Source: Actinophytocola sp035634895
Lineage (GTDB): Bacteria; Actinomycetota; Actinomycetes; Mycobacteriales; Pseudonocardiaceae
Length of the DNA: 64,000 bases
Assembly (NCBI RefSeq): GCF_035634895.1
Contig: NZ_DASQCC010000100.1
Location: 5,509 to 69,508, forward strand
Reading direction: 5' to 3'
The notes under the pieces are model-generated. The model was not told the DNA's origin. It did no database searches and saw only the letters and a list, made by a program, of their open reading frames with translations. A program made the translations under genes and the position numbers. This document shows, piece after piece, positions 16,371-24,853 of this stretch. Within the stretch, counting starts at the first letter, position 1. Every line of letters begins with the position of its first letter.

Positions 16371-18400
16371 CATTGGGCTCCTTGTTCTCTCGGGGTCCTG
16401 CGGCCGATCAGGTGGATGACGACCGCCACCGCAAAGAAACCGACGCCGATCGCTATCGACAGCGGTTGCAGGTAGAGCAAGAGCAGGGCCGCCGGCACGC
16501 ACATGGCACGTTCCGGCCACCGAGCCGGGCCGAACAGCCAGCCGCCCGTGACGACCGCCAGGGCCGCCACGCCGAGCGCGGACACCACGACGACCCACAG
16601 CACCGTCACCGCGTCCTGCTGGAGCAGCAACGCGGAACCGTTGTCCGTCAACACGAACGCCAACGGCACCAGGAACGCGGGCAGCGTGTACTTCCACGTC
16701 TGCCACATCGTCCTCATCACCGAACCGCCGGTGATCGCGGCCGCCGCCACCGCGGCCAGGGCGGTCGGCGGGGTCACCTCCGACAGGACCGCGTAGTAGA
16801 AGATGAACATCGCGACCTCGGGCGGCGCCACGTTCAGATCCGCCAGCGCCGGGCCAAGCACCACCCACGCGATGATGAACGACGCGGTCACCGGCACCGC
16901 AAGGCCCAGCACGCTCACCGCGACCGCCGCGAAGACGGCCGTCAGCACCAGGGCCATGGTCGGGTTCGACGCCAGCGCCTGTGCCTTGTCCACGAGTGTC
17001 GACGCCAGCTCCTGGCCCAGCCCCGTCTTCGTGATCGTCGACGTGATCACCCCCGCCGCCGCGCACACCGCGACCACCGGGAGCGCGCCGCGGATGCCTT
17101 CCGCCAACGAGTCCGCGATCAGGCGCACCCAGGCGAGCGGCGACCCGCCGCCCACCAGTTGCGAGATCAGCGCGAACAGCGCCGACACACCCGTCGCGTA
17201 GACCACCGCGGTGAACGGCGGGATGTCCAGTGCCAGGAACACCACGATGATCCCCAGCGACACGAAGTGGTAGCCGCCGCCCTTCAGCAGCTCCCACACC
17301 CGCGGGGTGTCCAGGTCCACCGGCTTCGCGCCGAAGCGCCGCGCGTCGGCCTCCACCGCGAACGCGATGCCCAGGTAGTACAGGACCGTCGGCATGATCG
17401 CCCACAGCAGCACGGTCAGGTACGAGACCTGCAGGTACTCCGCGATGATGAACGCCGCCGCGCCCAGCGTCGGCGGCGACAGGATCGCGCCGATGCCCGA
17501 CGCGGCGAGGAGTCCGCCCGCGTTCTCGCGCGGGTAGCCGGCACGCCGCAGCACCGGCCACGTGATCGCGCCGAGGCTCACCGTCGTCGCCGTGCCCGAG
17601 CCCGACACCGTGCCGAGCAGGAAGCCCGACAGCGCGGCCGTGCGCCCGGGCGCGGTGCGGGACCTGCGGAACGTGGCGAAGCTCAGGTCCACGAAGAACG
17701 TGCCGGCACCGGACGCGGACAGCACCGCGCCGTAGATCGTGAACAGCACGATGTACGTCGCGGCCACGTCCAGCGGGATGCCGTAGAACCCGCTCTGGTC
17801 GTTGTACAGCGCGTTGACGATCTGGCTGAAGTCCACGCCCGCGTGCGCGATGTCCCAGTCCTGCGGCAGGTAGCCGCCGTAGTACGCGTACGCCAGAAAA
17901 GCCAGGCACACCAACGGAAGCACCAGACCGGTCGTGCGCCTGGTCGCCTCCAGGACCAGGACCAGCAGCAGCGCGCCCGCTATGACGTCCGGTGTGGACA
18001 GGATCCCCTGCCGGTCCAGGAACGCGTCGAAGCCGCCCGCGAAGCCGTCGCCGCCGACCGGCAGCACCGGGTACAGACCGACCAGCAACGCGATCACCGC
18101 GAACGCCCAGTCGAGCGGGCCGGGGTTGTCGGGGTCCTTGGCCGTGCCACGCATCCGGTAGCACAGGAACACCAGCGGCAGCGTGAGTGCCAGGAAGATC
18201 ACCAGGTAGAACTGGTTGCCCGTGGCGAACGGCCAGAAGACCTGTTTGAGCACGAGCAGGGCGACCGCGATCGACGCCGCCCAGACGAACCGGTCCCAGC
18301 GGCCGGTCAGCCGCCGCGCCGGGCGTTCCTCGTCGTGCTCGCCGACCGTGCCGGCCACACCCACCTCGGCGTCCATGTCTTCCGTAGACCTGGTCACCAT
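16370..18400 (-). CDS. TRAP transporter permease, fused 4TM/12TM subunit
   Basis: A 676-residue membrane protein fusing the small (4 TM) and large (12 TM) TRAP subunits, the form that pairs with TAXI proteins. The DctM-like part contains LSGFLLGTVSGSGTATTVSLG, followed by AGYPRENAGGLLAASGIGAILSPPTLGAAAF, the conserved substrate-path motif. Transport is driven by an ion gradient. The ATG at 18400 is chosen; MDAEVGV at 18376 is an alternative. Substrate is unknown. Cotranscribed with the binding protein. Confidence 0.93.
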   Translation of the reverse strand: MVTRSTEDMDAEVGVAGTVGEHDEERPARRLTGRWDRFVWAASIAVALLVLKQVFWPFATGNQFYLVIFLALTLPLVFLCYRMRGTAKDPDNPGPLDWAFAVIALLVGLYPVLPVGGDGFAGGFDAFLDRQGILSTPDVIAGALLLVLVLEATRRTTGLVLPLVCLAFLAYAYYGGYLPQDWDIAHAGVDFSQIVNALYNDQSGFYGIPLDVAATYIVLFTIYGAVLSASGAGTFFVDLSFATFRRSRTAPGRTAALSGFLLGTVSGSGTATTVSLGAITWPVLRRAGYPRENAGGLLAASGIGAILSPPTLGAAAFIIAEYLQVSYLTVLLWAIMPTVLYYLGIAFAVEADARRFGAKPVDLDTPRVWELLKGGGYHFVSLGIIVVFLALDIPPFTAVVYATGVSALFALISQLVGGGSPLAWVRLIADSLAEGIRGALPVVAVCAAAGVITSTITKTGLGQELASTLVDKAQALASNPTMALVLTAVFAAVAVSVLGLAVPVTASFIIAWVVLGPALADLNVAPPEVAMFIFYYAVLSEVTPPTALAAVAAAAITGGSVMRTMWQTWKYTLPAFLVPLAFVLTDNGSALLLQQDAVTVLWVVVVSALGVAALAVVTGGWLFGPARWPERAMCVPAALLLLYLQPLSIAIGVGFFAVAVVIHLIGRRTPREQGAQ

Positions 18401-18542
18401 CCGCAACCTACCGGTCACGCCGACAAGATGATCGGATGCGTAATCGCTTCGTCACCTTCTCCTCTGGTGGAGTTTCCTCAGCTGGGCAACGATGCGCAGG
18501 CCTTGCGGCAGCGCCGTGAGGCTTCGATCGGAGGAGGAGACC

Positions 18543-19655
18543 GTGAGTTCGAAGTTACTGCGCCTGGCCGTCACGGCGACGGCGGCGCTCGCCCTGGTCG
18601 GCGCGGCTCCCGCGACGGCCGAGCACGGCCCGGCCACGACCACCGCCGCACACGACGACTTCACCGTCGTCGGGCACCGCGGCGCCGCGGGGTACCGGCC
18701 GGAGCACACGCTCGCGTCCTACGAGCTCGCGGCCCGGATGGGCGCCGACTACATCGAGCCGGACCTGGTCGTCACCAGGGACGGCGTGCTGGTCGCCCGG
18801 CACGAGCCGGAGATCGGCGGCACCACCGACGTCGCGGCCCACCCCGAGTTCGCCGGCCGCAAGACCACCAAGCTGCTCGACGGTGTGGCCACCACCGGCT
18901 GGTTCACCGAGGACTTCACGCTCGCCGAGCTGAAGACGTTGCGTGCCAAGGAACGCATCCCGGCCGTCCGCCAGCGCAACACGATCTACGACGGGAAGTA
19001 CCAGGTCCCGACGTTCCAGGAGGTCATCGACCTGTCGCGGCGGCTGTCGCGCGAGCTGCACCGGGAGATCGGCATCTACCCGGAGACCAAGCACCCCACG
19101 TACTTCCGCAAGCAGGGCCTGCCGCTGGAGCCGCGACTCGTGGCGGCGCTCAACCGCAACGGGCTGAACCGCCCCAGCGCCAAGGTGTTCGTGCAGTCGT
19201 TCGAGGTCACGAACCTGATCCAGCTGCACAGGGTGCTGCGGGTGCCCCTCGTGCAGCTGACCTCCGCGTCGGGAGCGCCGTTCGACTTCGTGGACTCCGG
19301 TGACCCGCGGACCTACGCGGACATCACCTCGGCCACGGGCCTGAAGGACGTCGCCAGGTACGCCGAGGGCCTCGGGCCGGACAAGAACCAGATCATCCCG
19401 CGCGACGCCGCCGGCTTCCTTGCGGCGCCGACGACGCTGGTCCGGGACGCGCACCGGGCGGGCCTGAAGGTCCACCCGTACACGTTCCGCGCGGAGAACA
19501 CGTTCCTGCCGGCGGACTTCCGCTCCTCAGCGGACCCGAACGCGTACGGCGACCTGTTCGGTGAGATCGCCACGTTCAAGGCCACGGGCATCGACGGCCT
19601 GTTCACCGACAACACCGACATCGCGGTGGCACAGGAGCAGTTGGCCGCCGCCTAG
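18543..19655 (+). CDS. glpQ: Secreted glycerophosphodiester phosphodiesterase
   Basis: A 370-residue secreted enzyme that hydrolyses glycerophosphodiesters to glycerol 3-phosphate and an alcohol. A Sec signal peptide covers about residues 1-27. The GDPD active-site motif VVGHRGAAGYRPEHTLASYE carries HRG and E; DYIEPDLVVTRDGVLVARHEPE gives the metal-binding E and D and the second His. GIYPETKHPTYF fits the Bacillus GlpQ-like subfamily. GTG 18543 is preceded by GGAGGAG. A strong hairpin follows the stop. Divergent from the TRAP operon. Confidence 0.92.
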   Translation: MSSKLLRLAVTATAALALVGAAPATAEHGPATTTAAHDDFTVVGHRGAAGYRPEHTLASYELAARMGADYIEPDLVVTRDGVLVARHEPEIGGTTDVAAHPEFAGRKTTKLLDGVATTGWFTEDFTLAELKTLRAKERIPAVRQRNTIYDGKYQVPTFQEVIDLSRRLSRELHREIGIYPETKHPTYFRKQGLPLEPRLVAALNRNGLNRPSAKVFVQSFEVTNLIQLHRVLRVPLVQLTSASGAPFDFVDSGDPRTYADITSATGLKDVARYAEGLGPDKNQIIPRDAAGFLAAPTTLVRDAHRAGLKVHPYTFRAENTFLPADFRSSADPNAYGDLFGEIATFKATGIDGLFTDNTDIAVAQEQLAAA

Positions 19656-19659
19656 GCTT

Positions 19660-19701
19660 ACGGACCCCCTCGGGACGCCCAATGTCCCGAGGGGGGTCCG
19701 T
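19660..19701. terminator. Bidirectional terminator between glpQ and purA
   Basis: An inverted repeat of 17-18 bases (acggaccccctcgggac with gtcccgaggggggtccgt), loop of seven bases, one bulged G. It sits between two convergent stop codons. There is no long T tract, as is common in high-GC actinomycetes. Confidence 0.8.
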
Positions 19702-20990
19702 CAGCCGAGCATCGAGTGGCGCACGATCGTCTGGTCGCGGCCGGGGCCCACGCCGATGGCCGAGAACCGCGCGCCCGACAGCTCCTCGAGGCGGTCCACG
19801 TACGCCCTGGCGTTCGCCGGCAGGTCCTCGAAGGTCCGGCACTCGGAGAGGTCCTCCCACCAGCCGGGCAGCTCCTCGTACACCGGCACGGCGTGGTGGA
19901 CGTCGGTCTGGGTCATCGGCATGTCGTGCACGGTCTCGCCGTTCACCTTGTACGCCACGCAGATCGGCACCCGGTCCAGCCCGGACAGCACGTCGAGCTT
20001 GGTCAGGAAGTAGTCGGTGATCCCGTTGACACGCGCGGCGTAGCGGGCGATCACGGCGTCGAACCAGCCCGTGCGGCGGGACCGGCCGGTGGTCACGCCG
20101 AACTCGCCGCCGGTCTTGCGCAGCCGCTCGCCCATCTCGTCGTGCAGCTCGGTCGGGAACGGCCCGGAGCCCACGCGTGTGGTGTACGCCTTGAGGATGC
20201 CGATCACGGTCGTGATGCGGGTCGGGCCGATGCCGGAACCGGCCGCCGCGCCGCCCGCGGTCGGGTTCGACGACGTGACGAACGGGTACGTGCCGTGGTC
20301 GACGTCGAGCAGCGTGCCCTGCGAGCCCTCCAGCAGCACCGCCTCGTCACGTTCCAGGGCCTGGTTCAGCAGCAGCCGGGTGTCGGCGATGCGGTGCGCG
20401 AACCGCTCGCCGCACTCCAGCACCGAGTCCACGACCTGCTCGGGGTCGAGCGCCTTGCGGTTGTAGACCTTGACGAGGATCTGGTTCTTGACGTCGAGGG
20501 CCGCCTCGACCTTCTGGCGCAGGATTTTCTCGTCGAGCAGGTCCTGCACCCGCACGCCCACCCGCGAGACCTTGTCCTGGTACGCGGGCCCGATACCGCG
20601 GCCGGTGGTGCCGATCTTGGCCTTGCCGAGATACCGTTCGGTGACTTTGTCGATGGCCACGTGGTAGGGCATGATCAGGTGCGCGTCCGCGGAGATAAGC
20701 AGACGGGACGTGTCCACGTCCCGCTCCTCCAGACCGGCCAGCTCAGTCAGCAACACCCCGGGGTCGACCACCACGCCGTTGCCGATCACGTTGGTCACGC
20801 CGGGCGTCAGAATGCCCGAGGGAATCAGGTGGAGCGCGAAGTCTTGGCCATCCGGCAGCACAACCGTGTGACCCGCGTTGTTGCCGCCCTGGTAGCGCAC
20901 CACCCACTGGACCTGCTCGCCCAGGAGGTCTGTCGCCTTGCCTTTACCTTCGTCACCCCACTGGGCGCCGATGAGCACGATGGCCGGCAT
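19701..20990 (-). CDS. purA: Adenylosuccinate synthetase
   Basis: A 429-residue GTP-dependent enzyme, first step from IMP to AMP. The GTP-binding loop VLIGAQWGDEGKGKATDLLG is intact at the N-terminus, with GGNNAGHTVV, GTTGRGIGPAYQDK, EGSQGTLLDVDHGTYPFVTSSN and TTGRSRRTGWFDAV in order. Length matches the family (about 430). ATG 20990 has GGGGAG about six bases upstream. Divergent from the unnamed gene at 21142; the shared upstream stretch has a short palindrome (21097-21111). Confidence 0.98.
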   Translation of the reverse strand: MPAIVLIGAQWGDEGKGKATDLLGEQVQWVVRYQGGNNAGHTVVLPDGQDFALHLIPSGILTPGVTNVIGNGVVVDPGVLLTELAGLEERDVDTSRLLISADAHLIMPYHVAIDKVTERYLGKAKIGTTGRGIGPAYQDKVSRVGVRVQDLLDEKILRQKVEAALDVKNQILVKVYNRKALDPEQVVDSVLECGERFAHRIADTRLLLNQALERDEAVLLEGSQGTLLDVDHGTYPFVTSSNPTAGGAAAGSGIGPTRITTVIGILKAYTTRVGSGPFPTELHDEMGERLRKTGGEFGVTTGRSRRTGWFDAVIARYAARVNGITDYFLTKLDVLSGLDRVPICVAYKVNGETVHDMPMTQTDVHHAVPVYEELPGWWEDLSECRTFEDLPANARAYVDRLEELSGARFSAIGVGPGRDQTIVRHSMLG

Positions 20991-21096
20991 GTGAGACTCC
21001 CCGATGTCATGGAATAGGGCTGGGCGAAATGCCGGTGATTGAGCGTAGACCAGGAGTCCGCCAGTGGTAGCACTAATACTCGGTTGTGGGACGGCT

Positions 21097-21111
21097 GTCA
21101 CCAGTGGTGAC
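21097..21111. promoter_or_regulatory. Palindrome in the purA/21142 divergent region
   Basis: GTCACCA-G-TGGTGAC, a perfect seven-base inverted repeat with a one-base centre. It lies about 30 bases before the start of the right-hand gene and about 105 bases before purA. An operator is possible; no regulator is indicated. Confidence 0.4.
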
Positions 21112-21141
21112 TGGTCAAAACTGACGTCGAGCACGGGATCG

Positions 21142-21717
21142 ATGCCGCACGAGATCCCTGCCACACCGAGCCGAAACGATGTCGACCCGCTGCTGAAGGG
21201 CGACGAGTACGACCGGGTCGTGGTGCACGGCACCGACGCCGATCTGGCCGCCGTCGTACTCAGGCTGCTGCGCACCGATCGGGTGGCGGACGTGCCCGTC
21301 GGGTTCGTGCCGGTGGATCATCAGCGCTCGGTGGTCGCCCAGGTGTGGAAGCTGCCGGTGGACTCGGCCGGCCTGGCACTCACGGCGGGTGACCGACCGC
21401 TCCCGCTGATCCGGGACGACGCCGGCGGGGTCCTCGTCGGGCTCGGCGCGCTGACGTCGGTCAGCGGCACCGTGTACTGCGACGACGTGGTCGCGCTGCG
21501 CGGCGACGCCAGCCGGATCGAGGTGACGCCGGGACCCGAGGGCGTCGAGGTGCGGGTGGTCCGTGGCCGTCTGCGCCGGCCGGCGGTGTTCTCGGGGCGC
21601 GCCGTGCAGTTCGGCATCGACGGGTCGTCGCCGGTGCACGACGGGGTGACGCACTCCCGCCTCGTGACGCGCTGGACGTGGTACCGCCACACCGAGGACC
21701 TGCGCGCGATCCACTGA
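21142..21717 (+). CDS. Hypothetical protein of 191 aa
   Basis: A soluble protein beginning MPHEIPATPSRNDVDPLLKG, with no signal peptide or membrane helix. Sections such as YDRVVVHGTDADLAAVVLRLLRT faintly recall the nucleotide-binding part of diacylglycerol-kinase-like lipid kinases, while the C-terminal half (RIEVTPGPEGVEVRVVRGR and GRAVQFGIDG) could match the beta-rich C-terminal domain of that family. The GGDGT kinase motif is not visible. Codon bias is normal. The start is the first ATG that leaves room for the divergent purA promoter; a longer in-frame start at 21064 exists. No function is asserted. Confidence 0.7.
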   Translation: MPHEIPATPSRNDVDPLLKGDEYDRVVVHGTDADLAAVVLRLLRTDRVADVPVGFVPVDHQRSVVAQVWKLPVDSAGLALTAGDRPLPLIRDDAGGVLVGLGALTSVSGTVYCDDVVALRGDASRIEVTPGPEGVEVRVVRGRLRRPAVFSGRAVQFGIDGSSPVHDGVTHSRLVTRWTWYRHTEDLRAIH

Positions 21718-21858
21718 GGCGCGAGCCCCGGCGCTCACAGTCCTGCCGGACCACTGCTGATCCCTTTGGACCACAACGAAAGTCGGCAATTCGCCGAGGT
21801 CATTGCCCTGCCGGCCAACGGTGTCGCATCGTCGATGCACTCTACTCAGGAGGGCACG

Positions 21859-22485
21859 ATGTCGGGGAAAGCTTTTGTCGGCGCGGTGTTGCTGGCCGCC
21901 GGGGCCGTGATCGGGCTCGGCGGTGCGGCTCAGGCGACTCCACCGGGTATCCCTTCGGCGGGTACCGCTCGGACCGAGCTGGCGGCGCTCACGGTAGCGC
22001 CGGACGGCTCCATGGACGGCTACGACCGGGACCGGTTCCCGCACTGGCACAGCGTCGAAGGTGCTTGCAACACAAGGGAGATGGTGCTCCAGCGGGACGG
22101 CGACGGGGTCGAGACGGGCAGCGACTGCGCGCCGACGTCCGGGAGCTGGACCAGTCCGTACGACGGGGACACCTGGACCCAGGCGTCCGATGTGGACATC
22201 GACCACATGGTCCCGCTCGCGGTCGCGTGGCGGTCCGGTGCGTCGAGCTGGACGACGGCCGAGCGTGAGGCGTTCGCCAACGACCTGAACTCGCCGCAGC
22301 TGTGGGCGGTCACGGACAACGTGAACCAGGAGAAGAGCGACCAGACGCCGGACGAGTGGAAACCGCCACTGGAGTCGGAGTGGTGTGAGTACGCGCGGGC
22401 CTACACGCACGTGAAGTACCTCTACGAGCTGACGGTCGACTCGACCGAGGAGGGCGCGCTAGCCGACATGCTCGCGACCTGCTGA
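21859..22485 (+). CDS. Secreted HNH nuclease, DUF1524 (GmrSD C-terminal) type
   Basis: A 208-residue exported protein. A Sec signal (about 1-26, ending AQATP) precedes a nuclease domain: cysteines in GACNTREM and GSDCAP may form a disulfide, VDIDHMVPLAVAWRSGAS carries the DH of the HNH catalytic pair, and NDLNSPQLWAVTDNVNQEKSDQTPDEWKPP gives the N and H-like second half. These match small secreted HNH nucleases of actinomycetes with the DUF1524 domain. AGGAGGGC precedes the ATG. The role may be nutrient scavenging or competition. A terminator hairpin follows. Confidence 0.85.
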   Translation: MSGKAFVGAVLLAAGAVIGLGGAAQATPPGIPSAGTARTELAALTVAPDGSMDGYDRDRFPHWHSVEGACNTREMVLQRDGDGVETGSDCAPTSGSWTSPYDGDTWTQASDVDIDHMVPLAVAWRSGASSWTTAEREAFANDLNSPQLWAVTDNVNQEKSDQTPDEWKPPLESEWCEYARAYTHVKYLYELTVDSTEEGALADMLATC

Positions 22486-22495
22486 CCCGTCCCGG

Positions 22496-22536
22496 CGGAC
22501 CCCCTTCGAGGCGATGACCGTCTCGAAGGGGGTCCG
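22496..22536. terminator. Bidirectional terminator after the HNH nuclease gene
   Basis: A perfect 15-base inverted repeat (cggacccccttcgag with ctcgaagggggtccg) with an 11-base loop, between two convergent genes. Its stem sequence is related to that at 19660-19701. Confidence 0.8.
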
Positions 22537-22544
22537 TCACGGCG

Positions 22545-22964
22545 TCAGGCCAGGCCGAGCTGGGCGGGCGCCTCGGGGTCGGAGTCGGCGAGGAACTGCC
22601 TGCACCGCTCGTACTCCTCGACGTCGTTGATCGCCTGCGCGGCCCGCGACAGCGCGGCGAGCGCCCGGAGGAAGCCCTGGTTGGGCCGGTGTGCCCACGG
22701 GATGGGGCCGTGGCCCTTCCAGCCAGCCCGGCGCAGCTGGTCGAGCCCGCGGTGGTAGCCGGTGCGTGCGTAGGCGTAGGCGGCGACCGGGTTGTTCTCC
22801 GTCAGCGCCAGCTCGGCGAGCGCCGCCCAGCCCTCGCTGAAGTCCGGCCACTCGGTGACGACCTTCGACGGCTCCGTACCGCCCTCCATCGCCGCCTGCG
22901 CCTCGGGGCGCTCGGGCAGGTGGGTGGCCGGCGGACCGCCGAACAGGTTCTCCTGCAAGGTCAT
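22545..22964 (-). CDS. DUF3151 protein
   Basis: A 139-residue soluble protein with the DUF3151 layout: it opens MTLQENLFGGPPATHLP, with KVVTEWPDFSEGWAALAELAL and VAAYAYARTGYHRGLDQLRRAGWKGHGPIPWAH, a TPR-like helical pattern. The family is confined to actinobacteria and often next to fructose-bisphosphate aldolase; function unknown. It lies five bases after fba on the same strand, so both are probably on one message. Confidence 0.9.
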   Translation of the reverse strand: MTLQENLFGGPPATHLPERPEAQAAMEGGTEPSKVVTEWPDFSEGWAALAELALTENNPVAAYAYARTGYHRGLDQLRRAGWKGHGPIPWAHRPNQGFLRALAALSRAAQAINDVEEYERCRQFLADSDPEAPAQLGLA

Positions 22965-22969
22965 GGCGC

Positions 22970-24001
22970 TCAGCCCGCCAGCATTCGGCCGGTCGACCTC
23001 AGCTGCTCGCACGCCTGGGTGATGCGTGCGGCCATGCCCTGCTCGGCCGCCTTCAGGTACGAGCGCGGGTCGTAGGCCTTCTTGTTGCCGACCTCGCCGT
23101 CGATCTTCAGCACGCCGTCGTAGTTGTTGAACATGTGCGCGACCACCGGACGGGTGAACGCGTACTGGGTGTCCGTGTCGATGTTCATCTTCACGACGCC
23201 GTACGACACGGCCTCCTGGATCTCCTCCACCAGCGAGCCGGAGCCGCCGTGGAAGACCAGCTCGAACGGCTTCTCGCCCGGCCGGCCCAGCTTCTCGGCG
23301 ACGACCTCCTGGCCGCGCTTGAGCACGTCCGGACGCAGCTTGACGTTGCCCGGCTTGTAGACGCCGTGCACGTTGCCGAACGTGGCGGCCAGCAGGTAGC
23401 GGCCGCGCTCGCCGGCGCCGAGCACGTCGACCGTCCTGATGAAGTCGCCCTCCGCTGTGTACAGCTTCTCGTTGATCTCGTGGGCGACGCCGTCCTCCTC
23501 GCCGCCGACGACGCCGATCTCGACCTCGAGGATGATCTTCGCCTTGGCCGCCGCGTCGAGCAGCTCGGCCGCGATGGTCAGGTTCTCCTCCAGGTCGATG
23601 GCCGAGCCGTCCCACATGTGCGACTGGAACAGCGGCTCCTTGCCCGCGGCGACCCGCTCCTGCGAGATGGCGATCAGCGGCCGGACGAACCCGTCGAGCT
23701 TGTCCTTCGGGCAGTGGTCGGTGTGCAGGGCGATGTTGACCGGGTACTTCGCGGCGATCACGTGCGCGTACTCGGCGAGTGCCGTGGCACCGGTGACCAT
23801 GTCCTTGACCTTGGTGCCGGAGGCGAACTCGGCCCCGCCGGTCGAGACCTGGACGATGCCGTCGCTCTCGGCCTCGGCGAAGCCGCGCAGGGCGGCGTTG
23901 AGCGTCTCGGAAGAGGTCACGTTGATGGCTGGGAAGGCGAACTCGTTCGCCTTGGCCCGGTCCAGCATCTCCGCGTAGACCTCGGGGGTGGCGATGGGCA
24001 T
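22970..24001 (-). CDS. fba: Class II fructose-bisphosphate aldolase
   Basis: A 343-residue zinc-dependent aldolase of glycolysis and gluconeogenesis. It begins MPIATPEVYAEMLDRAKANE. Zinc ligands are seen in VNIALHTDHCPKDKLD, in NVHGVYKPGN, and in ELVFHGGSGS; EVEIGVVGGEEDG and VKMNIDTDTQYAFT are conserved. Length is normal for the actinobacterial class IIA enzyme. Followed by DUF3151. Divergent from the DUF427 gene; the promoters must lie in the 106-base gap at 24002-24107. Confidence 0.97.
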   Translation of the reverse strand: MPIATPEVYAEMLDRAKANEFAFPAINVTSSETLNAALRGFAEAESDGIVQVSTGGAEFASGTKVKDMVTGATALAEYAHVIAAKYPVNIALHTDHCPKDKLDGFVRPLIAISQERVAAGKEPLFQSHMWDGSAIDLEENLTIAAELLDAAAKAKIILEVEIGVVGGEEDGVAHEINEKLYTAEGDFIRTVDVLGAGERGRYLLAATFGNVHGVYKPGNVKLRPDVLKRGQEVVAEKLGRPGEKPFELVFHGGSGSLVEEIQEAVSYGVVKMNIDTDTQYAFTRPVVAHMFNNYDGVLKIDGEVGNKKAYDPRSYLKAAEQGMAARITQACEQLRSTGRMLAG

Positions 24002-24107
24002 CGGTACGTCCTCCTCGTGCCTGGCAGAGCCGTCGGCCCGATCCTACGAGGCGGCGCTCGCGGCTCGGACGCAGGATGACCGATTCAGAAGGAGCACACT
24101 GGAGCCC

Positions 24108-24392
24108 ATGGCAACTGCACGCTGGAACGGCGAGGTAATCGCACAGAGTGACGACACCAAGGTCGTCGAGGGCAACGAGTACTTCCCACCGGACTCGGTC
24201 CGCGCCGACTTCCTCGCACCGTCCGAAACCCGCTCGACCTGCCCGTGGAAGGGCGAGGCGAGCTACTACACCCTCCGCGTGAACGGCGACGAGAACCCGG
24301 ACGCCGCCTGGTACTACCCGACCCCCAAGGACGCGGCCGCCGAGATCAAGGACCACGTCGCCTTCTGGCGCGGCGTCGAGGTGACAGCCTGA
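24108..24392 (+). CDS. DUF427 domain protein
   Basis: A 94-residue protein, MATARWNGEVIAQSDDTKVV, with YFPPDSVRADFL and the family feature CPWKGEASYYTL. DUF427 proteins are small beta-barrel-like proteins of unknown role, common in actinobacteria. The ATG at 24108 has GGAG three bases upstream, with AAGGAG farther upstream. The gene stands alone between fba and the region with repeat element B. Confidence 0.88.
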   Translation: MATARWNGEVIAQSDDTKVVEGNEYFPPDSVRADFLAPSETRSTCPWKGEASYYTLRVNGDENPDAAWYYPTPKDAAAEIKDHVAFWRGVEVTA

Positions 24393-24421
24393 CAACTTTT
24401 TCTTGATCAACGCGAACGCAG

Positions 24422-24482
24422 GTGGTCGCGTGGGCAGTCCCCCACCCAACCCAGGGGGCCGGCCCCGGTCCCATTGTACCGG
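24422..24482. repeat. Intergenic repeat element, copy B
   Basis: The second copy of the element at 15241-15300. On the minus strand it reads CCGGTACAAT (a possible -10) then a GC-rich hairpin CCCCC-loop-GGGGG and GACTGCCCACGCGACCAC. The DnaA-like 9-mer TGTGGATAG lies 34 bases beyond its right end, mirroring copy A. Confidence 0.55.
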
Positions 24483-24811
24483 CTGAGACGGACGAAACGG
24501 CTGGTCAACGGGGGGTGTGGATAGCTTTCACCCGGTGAGTGCGAGCGAAAGGGACACTCGTGCGGCGGGTGGGGTTGGAGCGGGCCGCGCAGGCAGGCTC
24601 GGACGAACGCTGATGCGGGATCGGGCCCCGCCCGCTCGGTGAGCGGGCCGTTCAAGGTGGACGGGACTTCATCGCGGGGTGAGTCTGAGGGCGACCTGGG
24701 TGAGCGGTCGCTTACGCCGGCCGAGCTTGCAGGCCGACCCGGGGCAGTCGAGCCGGCACGACTTGGAACCGACCCACCAGCACGAAACATCGCTCAGCTG
24801 ACAAACGCGTT

Positions 24812-24844
24812 GGGCGAGCGGCCGCATGAACAGACCGCTCGCCC
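24812..24844. terminator. Terminator after the LLM gene
   Basis: A perfect ten-base inverted repeat (gggcgagcgg with ccgctcgccc) with a 13-base loop, just beyond the LLM stop at 24854. Confidence 0.7.
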
Positions 24845-24853
24845 AGGCTGGGG

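Larger units (their letters stand above)
24393..24853. other. Intergenic region between DUF427 and the LLM gene
   Basis: A 461-base stretch without a convincing gene. It contains repeat element B (24422-24482), a DnaA-like 9-mer TGTGGATAG at 24516-24524, an eight-base palindrome with a three-base loop at 24630-24648 (GCCCGCTC/GAGCGGGC), and the LLM terminator at 24812-24844. A reading frame of over 100 codons on the minus strand is Pro/Ser/Arg-rich and spans the repeat; it is not believed to be a gene. Confidence 0.5.

Noticed and set aside
16373..19303. Very long plus-strand reading frame opposite the TRAP permease
   Set aside because: Composition is typical of a complementary frame (Arg/His-rich); the minus strand encodes a clear membrane protein.
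24407..24790. A 127-codon minus-strand frame in the gap before the LLM gene
   Set aside because: Pro/Ser/Arg-rich, no start signal, and it spans the repeat element. Its tail (CPRDHLRS) resembles the frame in copy A (CLRNHKRS), but that is explained by DNA similarity of the element.
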